DNA of 64,000 nt from Drosophila pseudoobscura (GCF_009870125.1 NC_046680.1:15519501-15583500); one strand, 5' to 3'. Positions 24,601 to 38,291 are shown, counted from the first letter of the stretch. Numbers and translations: made by a program. The notes: a model not told the origin generated them from the sequence alone.

Positions 24601-26031
24601 GATTGGGGGCGGGGGCGGGGCGTTGGCGTTGGCGGTGGAAAAACCTGCGTTACCCAGTCATTCAGGCAGCCAACCAACCAGGCAACTGTCTTTTAATTAC
24701 ACGACTTAACTTCGAATCCATGCAGGCGCATTAAACGTAGGGTTGTGTGCTCCTTCCGGTTGCCTGATTCCCCCGGGGTGTGGGACTACGCCCCACACAG
24801 CTCACACTGTTTTGTCTGCACAACCAGACGTATACTTGATGTTGTTTATGGAAGGCCACAATTCGTTTATAGAAAATATGCCAACGTCTCCATTATGACT
24901 TCTTCAAAAATTTACAGTCTGTTGCTTGGCGTCTTTTTTTTTTATTTTCTCTCCACACTTTGTGGATTTGCTTTTCTTTTTTCTCTCTCGCTTGTTTCTC
25001 TCATGTTCTTCACTCTTTTTCTGTGTGCCTTTTTTCACCCAAGTTTTTTGCGCTCGAATCTGGAGCCAAGTTTGGGCTGCAATTATGACTGCCTTTCCCC
25101 TTTCGCCGCCTCTTTGTGGCCGTTTATATGCCTTCTTTCGCTCATTTAATGTATTTCGCAAGTTTTTACTTTTTGTCTTGCAGCAGCCGTTTCTCTCTCT
25201 CTGTGTGTGTGTGTGTGCCTATACAGCCTCTGATTCTGTTTTTGCTGCTTCTGCAGGGCTTTTGTTTTTTAGCCGGAAGTTGTTCAAGTGTTAATAATTT
25301 CATTATTTCCGTTACGCTGCACACACACACATACACGGCCACGGGCCGCACCCACACATGGCCCCATATGTGCACATTACAGCTGCGTCTCTGGCAGTCT
25401 TTAGTCTCCTGACTTCGGACTTTGCCCGCCCTACACTCGCCCGAATCGGGCTGCTTGGACTAGGCGCCGGCTTGACCACAATATGGCAGTCCAAGGCTCA
25501 GAAAAGCCTGAAAGGGGAACGAGCCCATGATGAATTCTTGTGAATCTTTCGAGCCAACATAGGCATCGAAATTTAAAGTTCTTCTATTCGGAAATTTAGA
25601 AAAAGGCTTAATTATTCGGCGGAAGAAGGCCGGCAGAGCATCGTGGCCTCTGCTTGATTTCTTGTTATATTTGTGGGCTTTTGCAAAAGCCAGAAAACTG
25701 CTGCATGAGTAAAATGTACGCTTTTTCATGCAGGAGTATGTCCCGGGCCGCGCGTAGTTTTTTTTTCCCCCCTGATTTTCTTCTCGGCCTGTATGGGGGG
25801 TAAAAATGTAATTACATACGCCAAAAGTAGCAGGCCGTGGGTGTGGAGATCCTACAAAAAAAAAAAAAAACCAAGAACAGGACTATGAGAGCGGTGTGGG
25901 ACGGGCGGCCATTGCAAAGGAATGTGTGTGCTTTACATCAAAGGATATAATTTAGGGGTCTTAAATAAATTAATACGCCGCCTGGTTTAAATTTGAAACT
26001 TTTTTAATCTGCTTTAGTTGTGCCATTGACT

Positions 26032-26057
26032 CTGTGTGTGTGTGTGTGTGTGTGTGT
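26032..26057 (+). repeat. (GT)n microsatellite
   Basis: An uninterrupted GT tract of about 13 units. Confidence 0.95.
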
Positions 26058-26501
26058 CCTGGCGGCAGATAACAGGCTACCGCCTGGCTTGAGGCTAAAG
26101 GACTTAGTCGAAACGTATTTCGGGCACATGTCAAAGTCGCCTTGCGGAAACTTTTTCCCCCCTTTTGCACAGTTGCCGCAAATTAGTTTTCCTTCTCGCA
26201 TTCCATTTTAAAGCACTCTAGGCACTTCCTTTCCGGGCAGGTCCTGGCACGGATATTCTGGCAATTTAAATGGCAATTAAGCTTGGATACCCGTTTGTTC
26301 GCCCATTTCCATTATCATAATTCAAGCGTGCTGCTTTTTGTTTTTCTTTGGAAGGCAAGAAAATATATTTCAATAATTAACATTATTATACAATTTCTAT
26401 TCGCATATTTACACATTTTCGTGCTCACTATATTTCTGTTTTCCTCTGGTTGGATATTCTGCATTATTTATGTGTGTTTTTGTACCATGAAATGTATGAT
26501 T

Positions 26502-26530
26502 CCCCCCCCCCCCCCCCCCCCCCCCCCCCC
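26502..26530 (+). repeat. Poly-C run, 29 bases
   Basis: This is an uninterrupted C homopolymer, the longest single-base run that I see in the window. Confidence 0.95.
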
Positions 26531-29500
26531 ATCCTCCGTGGATGACGATGGCGATGATGAGCCTTTCCCCCATTCGTGGGGCAGATCTGGCGCCAATCAG
26601 AGTAATGGCGCCCATTGCAAACAACGAAAACAGTTGCCTGTAATCCTTGGTTACTCATTTTTTTCACGCCTCGCTGCAGTGTTTTCTGTTGCCTCTAATT
26701 ATTTATGAAAGCCCATTTGCCACGAGAATAGAGCGCAGCTTTCCACCCAGCCATGTTCACGGGAACCCTCATGAAAATCCACATTAATTTGAATCAAACA
26801 TTTACGTTAGTTTTTGTGGTACCCAGCATAAGTAGGGTAGGATCTGCCAGACTAGGGAGGAGGCTTGCAGGTTTTTTAGATCTATAGAATATCTTTAAGG
26901 ACAGATAGCTTTGCCCCCAGGATGGGCTGCCTTTTCGTTGAGATATACATAGTTATAGTTCCCCAGTAGTGGGTGTCCTCTAGTCGGGTCTTCGACGGCA
27001 GTGCTTTGGCTTCTATTGATATCCGGCCATGTGTGTTATTGCTCTATCCTGTTGGCCGTTTCTTTGTATTTGGTGTTCTATGTGCATTTGATTAGATTCG
27101 TATTGGTTTTATCACCGCTATATATTTGAAACCCCGTCCAGTGCAGAGCCCAAGCCCACCTGCATTTATTCAGAGTTTTCCAACGTCAAATGCAACTATG
27201 CGGTAAACCTGGGGTAAAGTGGAGGTATGGAGTGGCTCTTTCAGTGGATCAGTGCCTTGTAATATTAGGCTTTAGATTGAAACGCTTTCAAATAGTAAAA
27301 GGCACCATGGCTTCTCTGAATTTGTATTATATCGACTCCCAGATTATTACAGAGCCGAAATGCGCTTCAATTTTGTTCATTGTTATTTCTATTAGCCGCT
27401 AATTGATGGGCGGACAGTCCCCACCCCCCCCTGCCTCTTTTCTGCATAATTTGGGCAGGACAACTGTAAGGATCCTGCCGCCTGCCGCATAGATGACGAT
27501 CAAATTGCATTGTGGCTGACAGGCAGTATCCCGTGTTAAATTTAATTGCCAAATAGTTGCCAAATGAGAACAGTAGCAATAACAAAGGCCACTACAAGCG
27601 ACTAATATTGAATGCAGCACAGGACAGGACAGCACAGCACAGCACAGGACAGCACAGGACTATACGGGACGGAAGGGCACGTCCCGCAACAGAAGAAGGA
27701 ACATTTAACAATTTTCGAAAAATTAAATCAGAGCTTGTGGTGCGGCACACAACATTCGCTGCAGGAAGTAGTCGCTGCTTGCGGGGTCGCTGCTTGGGAT
27801 ACCCTTGACAAAAATGTATCCCCCACAGCCACATGTCAGAGATACCAATGGGATAGAATTTTCCTGATTTATAGCACAGATATATGTACATGTATGGGCC
27901 GGGAGATCTAGTCCTAGGCCTTGCCTGATGGGTACTGGAAATGGTGGATGGTACTGACCATCGCAGCGCAGCCAACGACAACCACTTTTGGGCATGTCCT
28001 TGTCCTTGTTGCTGAATCCTGGCGCCATGTTTGCATAGAAGCTGGGACAAAGGCCTGCGGGAGTGCGGTGCGGACACACACGTTGCATGTTTGCTGGCTT
28101 GTCCTGTCTAGTCTGGTCTGGTCTGGTCTGGTCTGGTCAGGTCCAATATAGTATATCACAGGCTAACCGGAGGCAGCATCCTGCTAATGATTTCATGTTG
28201 AAATCTCAGAGAGGCTGCCAAGCGCCGTATCTAGTTCAGAGCCAATGCCTGACTGCTTCTCTGATTCTGTCTGCGTCGCTGATTCTACGGCTGCCCCAAT
28301 TTGCTGCTCCCCAGTCCCCAGGCCCCAGGCCCGCAAAACACATAATTCTCCAAGTGTATAACATAAATTTCATGTCTCTGCCGCTGCTCGGCAGCTCCGC
28401 TGTGGCTAAAAATGAAGCTGCGCTTTCACTTTCAGCTCTTAAATTAATCCTTGGAGTGTTGCTGCTGCCGTTTTCTCTTCTTCGAATTATCGTTCCCCAG
28501 TTGCCCGGACAAATGCTGCGCTCGGAAATTCTGCTGTGCCAAGGATGCATTCGAGATGTGGAAAATTAAATAGAAAATGCAAATTCCTGATATCCGAGCC
28601 GAGATTGTTGGAAAATGTTAAAATTATTTATAAAAGGGTTTCCCTGCCGGGCAGCCTCATTCCGCACAAGCACTAGGGATTCTTAGGGGCTAAAATTTCG
28701 AAATGGAATTTCGTTCACGTTACCATCCAATTAGATCAGTTAGCGGGCTTTCAGCCCGGTGGATCTGATGGCCAAGCGCCCGGCGCTTGTTTGCTAATGG
28801 AAATTAATTAGTATTTTTCGAACCAAAGTGTTGTCCGACTGCGGTTGTTGGTGGCTCATTAGGCGGGCCCACTAGTGTTTCCATGTGCCTGCATTTTGAA
28901 GTTACCTCAGGGCCCCCCCTCCTTAGCCTAGCCTCCTTATATGTTAACACAAGCTGCAGACAACCCGTTAGTTAGGTCCGCAGTTAAGCCATTAAAGCCA
29001 TAGCGCTGGCAGAGTAAAATGCAAATACAATAAAGACACTCAGAAGCCCGGGTACTTGAACGGGTTCAGGTGGGCGGCATGGCTCTTTTGTCGCTGTTCC
29101 TTTGTCCCTTTGTTGTTGCTTTTGGAGTGGCGCTTACGTAATTTCGGCAGGTGCCAGCGAAGGCAGCACGAAGGCTTTTCGCAATGCGTTAAGAAAAACA
29201 AAAGGAGCCAAGTACTTGGACCCGAAACGGAAAGGGAAAAGGAAAACTTCGTTGAACAACAATTACAATAAGCAGCCCCCCCAACAGCTGTCGCAACATT
29301 GTCCAGTGTCCAGTGTCCCGGAGAGATGAGGGAATACTTTCCTTATTATACAATACGCAATCATAATAACAATAATCGTAACAACAACCGCTGGGCACAA
29401 TGAGAGATGTTTCTTTTCCGGCAATTCCGGCGCGAAAAGAACTTGCACTCCAGTGTTGGGCGGTGCAGAAAGCGACTCGCAGTTCGCATGACAAATTAGT

Positions 29501-30266
29501 GGCCTTCCATTCAACGCACAGGGGACGGGCAGGAGACGGGCAGGAGCTGTGCAGCAGCTGGGCAGGAGCTGTGCAGGAGACGGGCAGCAGCTGGGCTTGG
29601 GTTTGGTCTATTTGGAAAACATTGACACCGCAGTCGTTAGTTGTTGGTTCGTTTTGATGGGTGTTCTTCTATCCTTTTATCCTTCTGCCCTTCTGCTCTT
29701 CTACCCGTTCCATTCTTCACGGCTGGCTGGCTGGCAATTGTTGGGCCCGCCTAAAAGTATGCTGCTTGTTTCCGAGATTTTTTTCCCCTGCAACCGCATG
29801 CATGCATATTTACTTGCATGTGTTGGTACGTGCCCGTGTACCAACGAGCAGCAAAAACCGCATAAAACTCGACAGAACAAAAGCCCGGTAACAGGCAAGA
29901 GAGCAGCACAGCCCCTCCCCAGCCGTGCCCCAGCAACATCTGTACAAAAGTCTAACAAGAGGCAAGCACCAGGACCACCTCCATCTCCTTTGGCCTCAAA
30001 CATCCACGCAGCCGCTCAAAACACGTACAGGGTAATCCAGCACGAGCAACATCCAGTAGCAGGCTGATTTCATCATAAGCCTGGCTTGTAAATATTCTTG
30101 TTAAATATTAATTAAAATATGTGCGGGCTCCAAAAATTGATTCCATTTTGAGATGCGGGGGGCTCCAATTGGAAAATGGTTGGGAAATTAAACTTATCCT
30201 TCCCTTTTATAGGCCATCAAGGCGTTGGCCAAGGCCTCTAGAATGACGAGAATTGTTCGTAATATA

Positions 30267-30276
30267 TTTATTTATT
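30267..30276 (-). terminator. Candidate polyadenylation signals of the serpin gene
   Basis: Two overlapping AATAAA hexamers occur on the minus strand about 510 bases past the serpin stop codon. They are the first good signals seen downstream. Use is inferred. Confidence 0.45.
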
Positions 30277-30784
30277 TAAATTTGTTCGTTTAGGCTTAGA
30301 TAGTAGCATACATAACATTTAGTTTACGCAGTGGTGCGGTACGGTTTGTTTTACTAAATTACATTTGTTCAGTTGCCAAAATATTGACGCATTCCGTGAT
30401 TGCGTTTGCATATTTGCCCATCGAGCGGCATGAAAAAAGTGTATACGTATATTTTGAATATTTAAAAAGAATTTAAAATCTGAGGAAATCTGATTAATCG
30501 GGGTAATGGCAAACGCAATCCGTTTGCTGCACATCAATCACGTATCGGGCCGGACGACCTCTGGCCTCTGACGACGCGGGATTAAGGCACAGCAAGGGGG
30601 GAGGGGGGTTGGCGAGGGGTGCGGGGGCATTAATGATTAAGTTAGCCTAATTGTTGGCATTCCAGTAGGCGCTCGGCAGGCGGTAGGTAAAATATATAAA
30701 TTCACTAACTCGCATTCCCGAAACTGTTTCGATAGTTCGATAGTTCGATAGTCGCTATTTTGGCTTACTTTAGGGCGCGTGCAC

Positions 30785-33700
30785 TCATGGCAGCAGGCGC
30801 GGGTTGAAGCGTCCCATGAAGAGGATCATGCCCGTCGGGTTGTGGCGGACAAAGTAGAGGAAGGGCTTGTCGAAGCGGAGCCGGGGCGCGTCCGGGACAC
30901 GCGCCTGGCGCGGACGCAGCGGCAGCGGCAGCTCCAGATACTTTGGGTCCAGCAGATCGTCGTAGAAGCCGCGTCCCAGGGCCGACTCCTGCACGAGCGA
31001 GCCAAAGTCGACGACCGCCTCCGAGGAGTCGTCGGCACCGTCCTCGGTGGCGTCCACATCCTTGTTGCGCTTGCGCAGCGGCGGCGCCGGATACATCTCG
31101 ACGTGGTGGTGCTCGGAGATCTTCTCCTCGCCGCAGGTGCTGAACGTGTTGATCTGGATCATGTCGGACAGGAAGATGTCCTTGTTGCCGGCCCCGGTCA
31201 GGCCGCGCAGGTCGGCAAAGTCCGACTTGAACAGACCCTTCAGGCCCATCTTCTGCAGGCCCAGCGAGGCGTTCACGAAGGAGCGGTGCGAGAAGCGTGG
31301 CAGCTGCACCTCCATGCCGGGGCGATCCATCAGCGAGGTGAGCAGCCTGCTCCAGGCCTGGTCGTCCCCGAAGGCCATGTCCACCAGGCTGCGCTCCAGC
31401 CTGTCCAGGTTGTCCATGGGCGATATGGAGCTCTGATGGCCGGGCATCACGTAGATGGTGCTCACCGTGTCCTGGATGCGTCCGAACGCCACTATGGTGG
31501 CGTCCAGCCTGGGCTCGTAGCCGGCGGTGAAGCCGGACCGATAGAGCACGGCCGGGATGGGCACCAGGCGGCGCTGCCGCACAGTGGGATGCACCTGGAA
31601 GAACATCTCGCCGTCCCGCTCGGTCGTCGATCCGTGCGAGCAGTCCGTCTGGAAGAGATTCGCCGAGATGGTGGCCAGCGGGCCGTTGACCCACACGCTG
31701 TTCGTGCGCAGGTACTCCAGCACCTTGCCCATCGTGTGGCGCTTCACGAGCAGGTTGGTGCGCCGCCGCACGATGTCGTTGACGACGTGGAAGTTGACCT
31801 CCTCCACGTGGCCGGCGTACAGCTGCTGGGTCTTCTCCTTGAAGAAGGGCAGGATCTTGCCGTTGGCGCGATCGCTGAAGATCTCCCGCACAAAGGCCGC
31901 CGTGGCTATGTCGCTGTCCGTCGCCTGCTCCACCGAGCCGGTGATGTTCTTGAACACCAGATGCGGATTGAAGGTCACCATGTCGTCCAGCTTGAGGATC
32001 TCGTTCATTTCCCCAGAGGTGCTGCCGCGCGCACCCAGGAAGACCATCGACAGCATGGAGGTGAGGGCGAAGGGGGAGATGACCAGGCTCCTGGCCGAGC
32101 TAATCTTCTCCGAGGTGATGGCCTTCCAGTAGCTGAAGGCCAGCTCGTTGCAGAGCCTCGCGAACGAGCGCAGGTCCTCGTCCATGGGCGCCGTGGACGC
32201 CTCCAGGCCCTGCGAGGATTCCGGACTCGGCTCCAGCTTGACGGGCGGCCTGGTCGCCTGGCTCGAGCTCGCCATCAGGTTGGTCAGGGAGGCGGGTCTC
32301 TGCATCGGTCGCTGCTGCGACTGGGACTGGCCTTGGGACTGGGCCTGGGTTGGCCCTCCCTCCCCTGGGTGGGCATTGTAGGGCAGACCCTTGGGCGGCT
32401 GGGCGTCCAGTTGATTGTAGCCCGCCAGCAGCGAGGGCTGGACGTAGTAGGAAACGGGCTTCAAGGTGTTCAGACGCCTCGTAGTGCTGGTGGTTGTGGG
32501 TGCCTTGGTGGAGGTCTGATAGCCTGCTTGGTCCTCCTCATCCTCCTCGTCTGGCTGCTCGGCAGGCGGCGCATTGCCGTAGCTGGCCAACGGCAGCGTC
32601 ACCCTGTAGGTGTCTTCCTCCGGCTCTGCTGCTGGGGCTCCTTCGATGGAGCTTTTGTCCTGCTGCGGCAAAGGCCTCACCACACTGGCCGTCGTCTCGC
32701 CCAGCTTCACATATGGATCCTCGTCGTCTAGCTGCAATTTCTGTGCACTTGTCACCGCCTCTGTCGCTGGCTCTGACTCTGCCTCTGGTGAGGCCTCCGC
32801 CTCCTCCTCTGAAATGGTGGCTGTCAGCTCATCGGATATTTCCTCCATTGACTCGTCGTCCAGCTGCTGAGATTTAACCGTGCTCAATTCGATTTTTTCC
32901 GTGACCTGCTCGGAGCTGAGCGACATGTCCGATTCAGATGATACCACGGACGTATCTCCGGGTATTTCCGTGACCGCCACCACCTCCTCCACTCGCTCTG
33001 ACTGGTCCTCCTCGGGCTGTACGGTGTATTGGGGCAGGAGTTGGGCCGCATTGGTGGCACTGTCCTCTGCACTGGTGGCTGGCAGATCCGCTGTTTGTGC
33101 TTCCTCTGTTGATGTTTGCTCCTCCGCCTCCCCTGCCTCCTCTGCCTCCAGGTAAACATTCGTCGCCGTTGTCGGCTCCTCTGCTTCCGTGACAGGGCTG
33201 CTGGTTGTGGCATCCGTTGGTGGCTCTTCTGTGGCAGTTTTTTCTGTGGCAAAGATGGATTCAGTTCCTGCCTCGGTCGGACCAGAGCTGGCGATGGTGC
33301 TGGCGATGGAGCTGGCGATGGAGCTGGTCTCCATTTGATTTTCCTCGTTGTAACCATTTGTCAACATCTCGGGCATTTGCTCTTCACTTTCGCTGCGCTC
33401 CGTGTGGCTCTCGGCCACGTTGGTCGTTGACTCCTCGCTGGCGGTGGTCTCCCGGCTCGCCTCCTCGGTGGTGGCTTCGGAGGCACCCTCCGTAGTCTCT
33501 GGTATGGCTGTGGTTTCCTGCTTGGCCGGCTCTCGAGTTGGCTTCGCTTGCGGGCTGCTCTGCAGCTCCAGTCGCTCGTTGGCAAACAGCTGCTGCTCAT
33601 CGTCCTCGTCCTGCTGTTGCTGTGCATAAATTTGGGACAGCGACAGGATGGGTATCCGGTGCGTGCTCGTCTCCACGTGGACGGTGCCTGCTGGAAAGGC

Positions 33701-36700
33701 GTCGTTCGGGTAAGTGGCTTCCTGCTTGACGGTTGACGCCTCCGGCTCCACTTTGTTTAGCAGGCCGGAGATCTGTGGTGCCTGGGGCTTCTCCGACTCT
33801 GGCTCTGGCTCTGGCTTTGGCTTCAGCAGGAACGATGCGTTCAGCTGGGCATAGTTGGTCAGGCGATGGGAGTCCTCCTCGGGCTGGAGCTGGGCCGGCG
33901 GCTTGTTGGGAGCCCCTTGGGTTATCTGCTGTATGACATCGGACATGAGGAAGTCCAGCTCGTCCTTGGTCTCGTTGGAGCTCATGAACCCGTCCGAGAC
34001 GAGCGTGTGGCTGCCGTCCACCAGGGTGGAGGCCACCGTGGCGGCCTGCGTCTGGAAGTTGGCCATCGATATTTGGTCCGTGGGCCTCAGCATCTCCAGA
34101 TTGAGCTGCTGCACCAGGTCGGCTATCATGGGCGTCACCTCGGTGCTGTCCGCATCGCTCTCGGCGGCAGTGCTGCTCTCCGACACGGGCAGACGCAGCG
34201 CCTGCTCTGTGGTGGTCCCCTCCTGCTCCGGCACCTGCTCCTCCTCCGCCTGCTGGCTGTAGCCATTCGTGGAGCTGGGCTCGCTCAGCTCGGTGACAAT
34301 CGCCTCCGGCACGTCCGCAAACAGCGGCTCGAACTTCACCACGTGATCGGACTCGGACTCAGACTCGGACTCGGTCGCGGCCTTGTCGGTGGTCGCTTCG
34401 ATCTCGTCCAGGCCAGCCATGGGCGTGGTCACCAGGAACTGGGTCTCTCCCGGCAGCTCTGTGGTCTCCGGCTCGTTGGCCTCCTCGCTGGCCTTCTCCG
34501 GCTTCAGGGGCACTGGCTGCGGGGTCACGGTGAAGTACTGCGGCCGGGCTGTGATCAGCACCACGGGAGCCTCCTCCAGGCTGCCGGCGGTGGTCTCCCT
34601 GTCTCCCGTTGTGGACTCTGTTGACTCCTCCTCCTCTTCCTCCGAGAGCATGGTGGACAGAGTGCTGCCTCCATAGTGGGCGATGGGCGGTGGTACTCTT
34701 GTGGTGGTGCCCACAGTGGTAGTGGTTCTAGGAGTCGTGGTTGTGGTCGTGCTTGTTGTGCTGCTGGTCACTGGCACCTTCTTCTTGTTGGCCAGCGACT
34801 GCATCTGCTCTTGGGACTCGGCACTGTCGTATTTCACTGGCACCAGAGCCGGCACGCTGCCCGCTCCGTCCAGATCCCCCTCCGACTTGTCGGCGGCCGA
34901 GAGGTCCTGCGTCAGCGACTGCACAATCTGATCCATCGAGAGTATCTGATCGGGCGACAATTGTGGCGCCGGCGAGGGCGAGCTCTGCTGCAGTTGCTGC
35001 TGCAGCTGCGCCAACGACGGCAGCGGCGTCTTCTTCAGGGGCGAAGCATCGAACAGAGCGGACAGATTGTGGGCTGCAACTGGCTCGTAGCTGGGCACGG
35101 GATACACTGCCGGCTGGTGGGTGGTGGTGGTGGTGGTCTGGGCCGCCTCCGTCGACGGGGCCGCAGTGGTGTGGACGGGCTTGCTGTGAATGCGATTGTG
35201 GTGCAGGTTCGGTGGCCTCTTGGTGGAGCTCTCGGGCTTTCCATGCGGCTTCTGGCTGTGCACCAGGGGCGCCCTGGTTGTCGTTGTTGTGGACGTCTCT
35301 GGCTCTGGCTCTGGGGTGGTAGTGGTAGTGCTGGTGGTGGTGCTGCTGCTGCTGGTGGTGCTCTCTGCTGGGGGCTGTGTCGGTGTTGGCTCTGAAGGCG
35401 TGACTTCTGCCTCGGCGGCTGTTGTTGTTGTTGTTTCCGGCACTGGAGTGGTCGTCGTTGTCGTCGTGGTCGTCGGCTTGGGCTTCTTCTTGGGCCGCTG
35501 GGGCCTTGTCGGCTTCTGGGTTACCACCGGCTGTGGTGCAGGTGTCTCCCCCGCCTGTATGGGCCCTGGCTTTGGCTTTGCGGTTGGCTTGCGCTTGGGC
35601 TTCGTTGGCTTGCTCCCGGTGGGGCTCCCTGTGGTGCTTCCGGTGGCTCCCGTGCCCGGAGCACGTGTGGGCTTGCGCTTCTTCTTCTTGGGCGTGGTCG
35701 AGGCCGGCGCACGGACGGTGGTGGTGGCTGGGCTCACTTCTGGCTCCGAAACCGCTGCCTGGGTTGTGGTTTCAGGTGCCGCTGTTGTCGTCGTCGTTGT
35801 CGTTGTTGTCTTCTTCTTCACCTTTTGCTTGCTGCCGCCTGGCTGGGTGGTGGTGCTGCTGCCAGCCTCTGCTGGGGGCTTCTTCACGCGATGTGGCTGC
35901 GATGGCTTCCTCTGGACGTTCGCTGGTTTCTTGACCGCGATCTTCTCGGTGGTTGGGGGGCCGCTGCTCGACGAGGTGGGCGTGTGGATGATCTCCTGGT
36001 TGTTGTAGAACACCCGCCGGGTGGTCGTCTCCGGCCTGGCCGTGCTGCTGGGCAGCTTCTCGTAGATGGGCTGCATGTGCAGCAGATCAAAGTCCGGCAT
36101 GTTGGCGGCCGCGTGCTGGTACTGCTGCATGCCCGTGTACACCGACTCCATGGGGTCCAGCTCCTCCTGCACCACCTGTGGCGTCACCTCGGTGGTGCTG
36201 GTGGTGGCGCTGGGCTTGCGCTTGTTGCCCGCCCCCTTCCGCTTGGCGGGCTTCGGCTTCTTGGTGGCACGCGTGGTGGACGGCGATGGCGCCGCCTGGG
36301 TGGAGGCCTCCAGCAGCTCCGACTCGGGCGTCATCACAATCTGCTGCGGCCTCTGCTGCAGGAAGAGATCGCCGCCGGTGTTCCCGAAAATGGCCGGCAG
36401 GATGAGCGACCACGAGGAGGACACGTCGGGGGTGTCCAGCAGGGGCAGCAGCAGCTCGCCGGAACTGTTCTTGCCGGAGCCGGAGGCCACCTCCTTGTTC
36501 AGCACACTCTGCACGCTGTCCACAATGTCCTGGACGTTCTTCTCCGGACTGGGCTCGCTCAGCGGCGGGGCCGTGTGTATGATGGACGGGCCCTCCCCGT
36601 CGCCGTTGGCCACGATGCTCTGGATCTCCTGCATGGTCATCAGGCGCTTCACCAGCTCGCCGTGCTCGTCGAACGTGTAGAACTCGTAGCGGTCCGGGTT

Positions 36701-38122
36701 GAGCAGGTCTATGGGGCTGGCCACCTGCAGCGAGGGCTGTGGCTTGGGCACCTTGTGCCCCAGGGCGTCGGTGAACAGCGGCTCGTTGCCGTCCAGCACC
36801 ACCGAAACGGAGGAGGACACGCTACGAGGGAGAGGAGGGCGAGAGAGGAGACATGTGTTAGTGACGTTGAAAGCTGATTAATGGCAAGTGATTTCTGCTC
36901 CATTTCTACTCCATTTCTGCTACTATTCGTATGGAAAGAGGAGTGTCCTTTGGCCCGCTGTCGATGCCAGTCATGCCACTTTAATGCAGCCCCCATGGTT
37001 GCAGCTGCATCTGCATCTTCTGGAGGTTTTCGTCGAGGCATGGCCACATCATTAACATTTAAGGACGTGAGTCGGAGCCTGCTTAGTCATCTGCCAGCTG
37101 GGCAGAGGCAGGAAATCACTTCACGCGAAAACCAAGTGCAGAAATGTTTTTTTCGAGGGGATTACAAATAGAATCTGCTACTGCTACTGCTACTCTCCTT
37201 TCCCCTGCCCTCTGCCAATCTGAATACTATCTCAAGGATGCCTAATTGCAGCCTCTATTGGGCTCAGCCGACAGGGGACTTCCTTCCCCTCAGGGAGGCG
37301 CCCGAGGAGTGTAAATGTAAATGAATATCGGACTGGCAGATCATCATCTGATCCACAGCGAGTGTCACTCAAGGAGGACTTCTCGGGGCGCCAGCCAGGA
37401 AGAAGTGGAGGGGGGCACGGGGCACGGGGCACCTGCTTTCTGCGCCCAAAAACTCAATTGATTAGCAATGATTTAATGTTAATAAGCACTCAATTAGCTG
37501 TGGCAGCGCTCTCGCTTTCTGCCCCCCAAGTATGCAACGTTTTGTGGGGCGCCTCTCCAGCAGGAAATTAATTAAAAATCCTCAGTATTTTGTGCCCCAC
37601 CGCGCCTCAACCTCAGCGGAAAATGGAGGAAAAGGAAAGGAAAATTCTATTTCAATTAGTGGCAAAAATGGAAAAAAGCTGTGCAAACAAAAGATTAGCC
37701 CCCATAGCCCTCCCCCACCCCCCACCACCGCCAAACAACAAAGACCAACAAGTACCAGTGGGGGAGGCCCTCGCCCTCCCCCCCACCTGTGTCCATTGTC
37801 TGTCAGGAATGCTGTGTACTCACCTGGAACCGATGATTTTCTTTGATGGCACGGCCGCTGTCTCTGGCCGGCCACTGGATGTCGCCACTTGCCCCTCCTT
37901 CTCCTCCTCCGGCTGCTGCTCCTGCTGGGGCATGGCCGTGTCGTACACAAAGGCGGGCTGCAGCGGGCCGCCGCTCCTTTGGCTGGAGGATGTGGTCGAG
38001 CTGCTCGAGTAGGTGACCAGCGGCTGGTGGTGGTGGTGCTGCGTATTCGGATGGGCTGTGGCCGGGCCCAGGCAGGTCCAGGCCGAGAGCCAAAGCAGCA
38101 GGGGAATGCGCGTTGGACGCAT
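30785..38122 (-). CDS. Giant secreted mucin-like protein with C-terminal serpin domain
   Basis: Two coding exons, 38122-37824 and 36821-30785, join at CAG|GTGAGT and CCCTCGTAG with the frame kept (AG|C), giving 2111 aa. The start has a clear signal peptide (MRPTRIPLLLWLSAWTCLG), then a His-rich stretch. Residues about 280-810 are Thr/Pro/Lys-rich with pure threonine runs, mucin-like; about 810-1600 are acidic and Ser/Thr/Glu-rich. A serpin domain of about 460 residues closes the protein: LVISPFALTSMLSMVFLGARG, IYVMPG, VQLPRFSHRSF, GLKGLF and the C-terminal FDKPFLYFVRHNPTGMILFMGRF. Where inhibitory serpins carry the hinge EEGTEAAAAT there is instead FSTCGEEKISEHHHVEMYP, and about 75 residues lie before the FDKPF strand, including RKRNKD and an acidic patch. 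It is therefore probably not a classical protease inhibitor. It acts outside the cell, perhaps in matrix or cuticle (inference). I do not recognise a named gene. Confidence 0.88.
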
Positions 38123-38291
38123 TGTACCTCTTGTCGTCCTCTCGGTGCGGGTGCTCCCCCTTTGGAGTCTCTGTTCGGACCTTGGACTTATCTAAAAATT
38201 GTTTAGCTCTCCCTTGGGGAGAGGGGCCGGAAAAGGTCCTGCTGTGGGGTGGCCGGGTGGCCGGTTAATGCGGCAAGTCGTGAGGCGAAAG
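38123..38291 (-). other. 5' UTR part of the serpin ATG exon, with strong upstream acceptor
   Basis: On the minus strand a long pyrimidine tract ending CCTTTGCAG stops at 38292, so an exon would begin at 38291 and run through the ATG at 38122. This implies an upstream noncoding exon. The best matching donor that I see is the one ending at 55495. Confidence 0.55.

Larger units (their letters stand above)
21601..30266. other. Noncoding stretch between the MFS genes and the serpin 3' end
   Basis: I see no gene. The stretch is rich in simple sequence: GCTGCCTCC units near 22715, (GGC)n at 22900-22925, pyrimidine-rich DNA at 24930-25200, (GT)n at 26032-26057, poly-C at 26502-26530, GGACAGCACA repeats near 27625 and GTCTGGTCTG near 28110. 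Frames open here are low-complexity and have no coding signature. Confidence 0.55.

Noticed and set aside
24745..25294. Phe/Ser-rich frames of 122-134 codons that look like membrane segments
   Set aside because: The DNA is a pyrimidine-rich simple tract (TTTTCT, TCTCTC); hydrophobicity is a by-product of T-rich codons.
15238..30266. Search for tRNA, rRNA or other structured RNA genes
   Set aside because: No B-box (GGTTCGANTCC) with a matching acceptor stem or rRNA-like sequence was seen by eye; a covariance-model scan would be decisive.
30779..32731. 650-codon open frame on the plus strand opposite the serpin domain
   Set aside because: It is antisense to a well-supported domain. The absence of stops comes from GC-rich third positions, and the product has no recognisable motif.
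35190..36877. Long Val/Gly- and Leu/Arg-rich plus-strand frames opposite the mucin-like region
   Set aside because: They are complements of threonine and proline codon runs.
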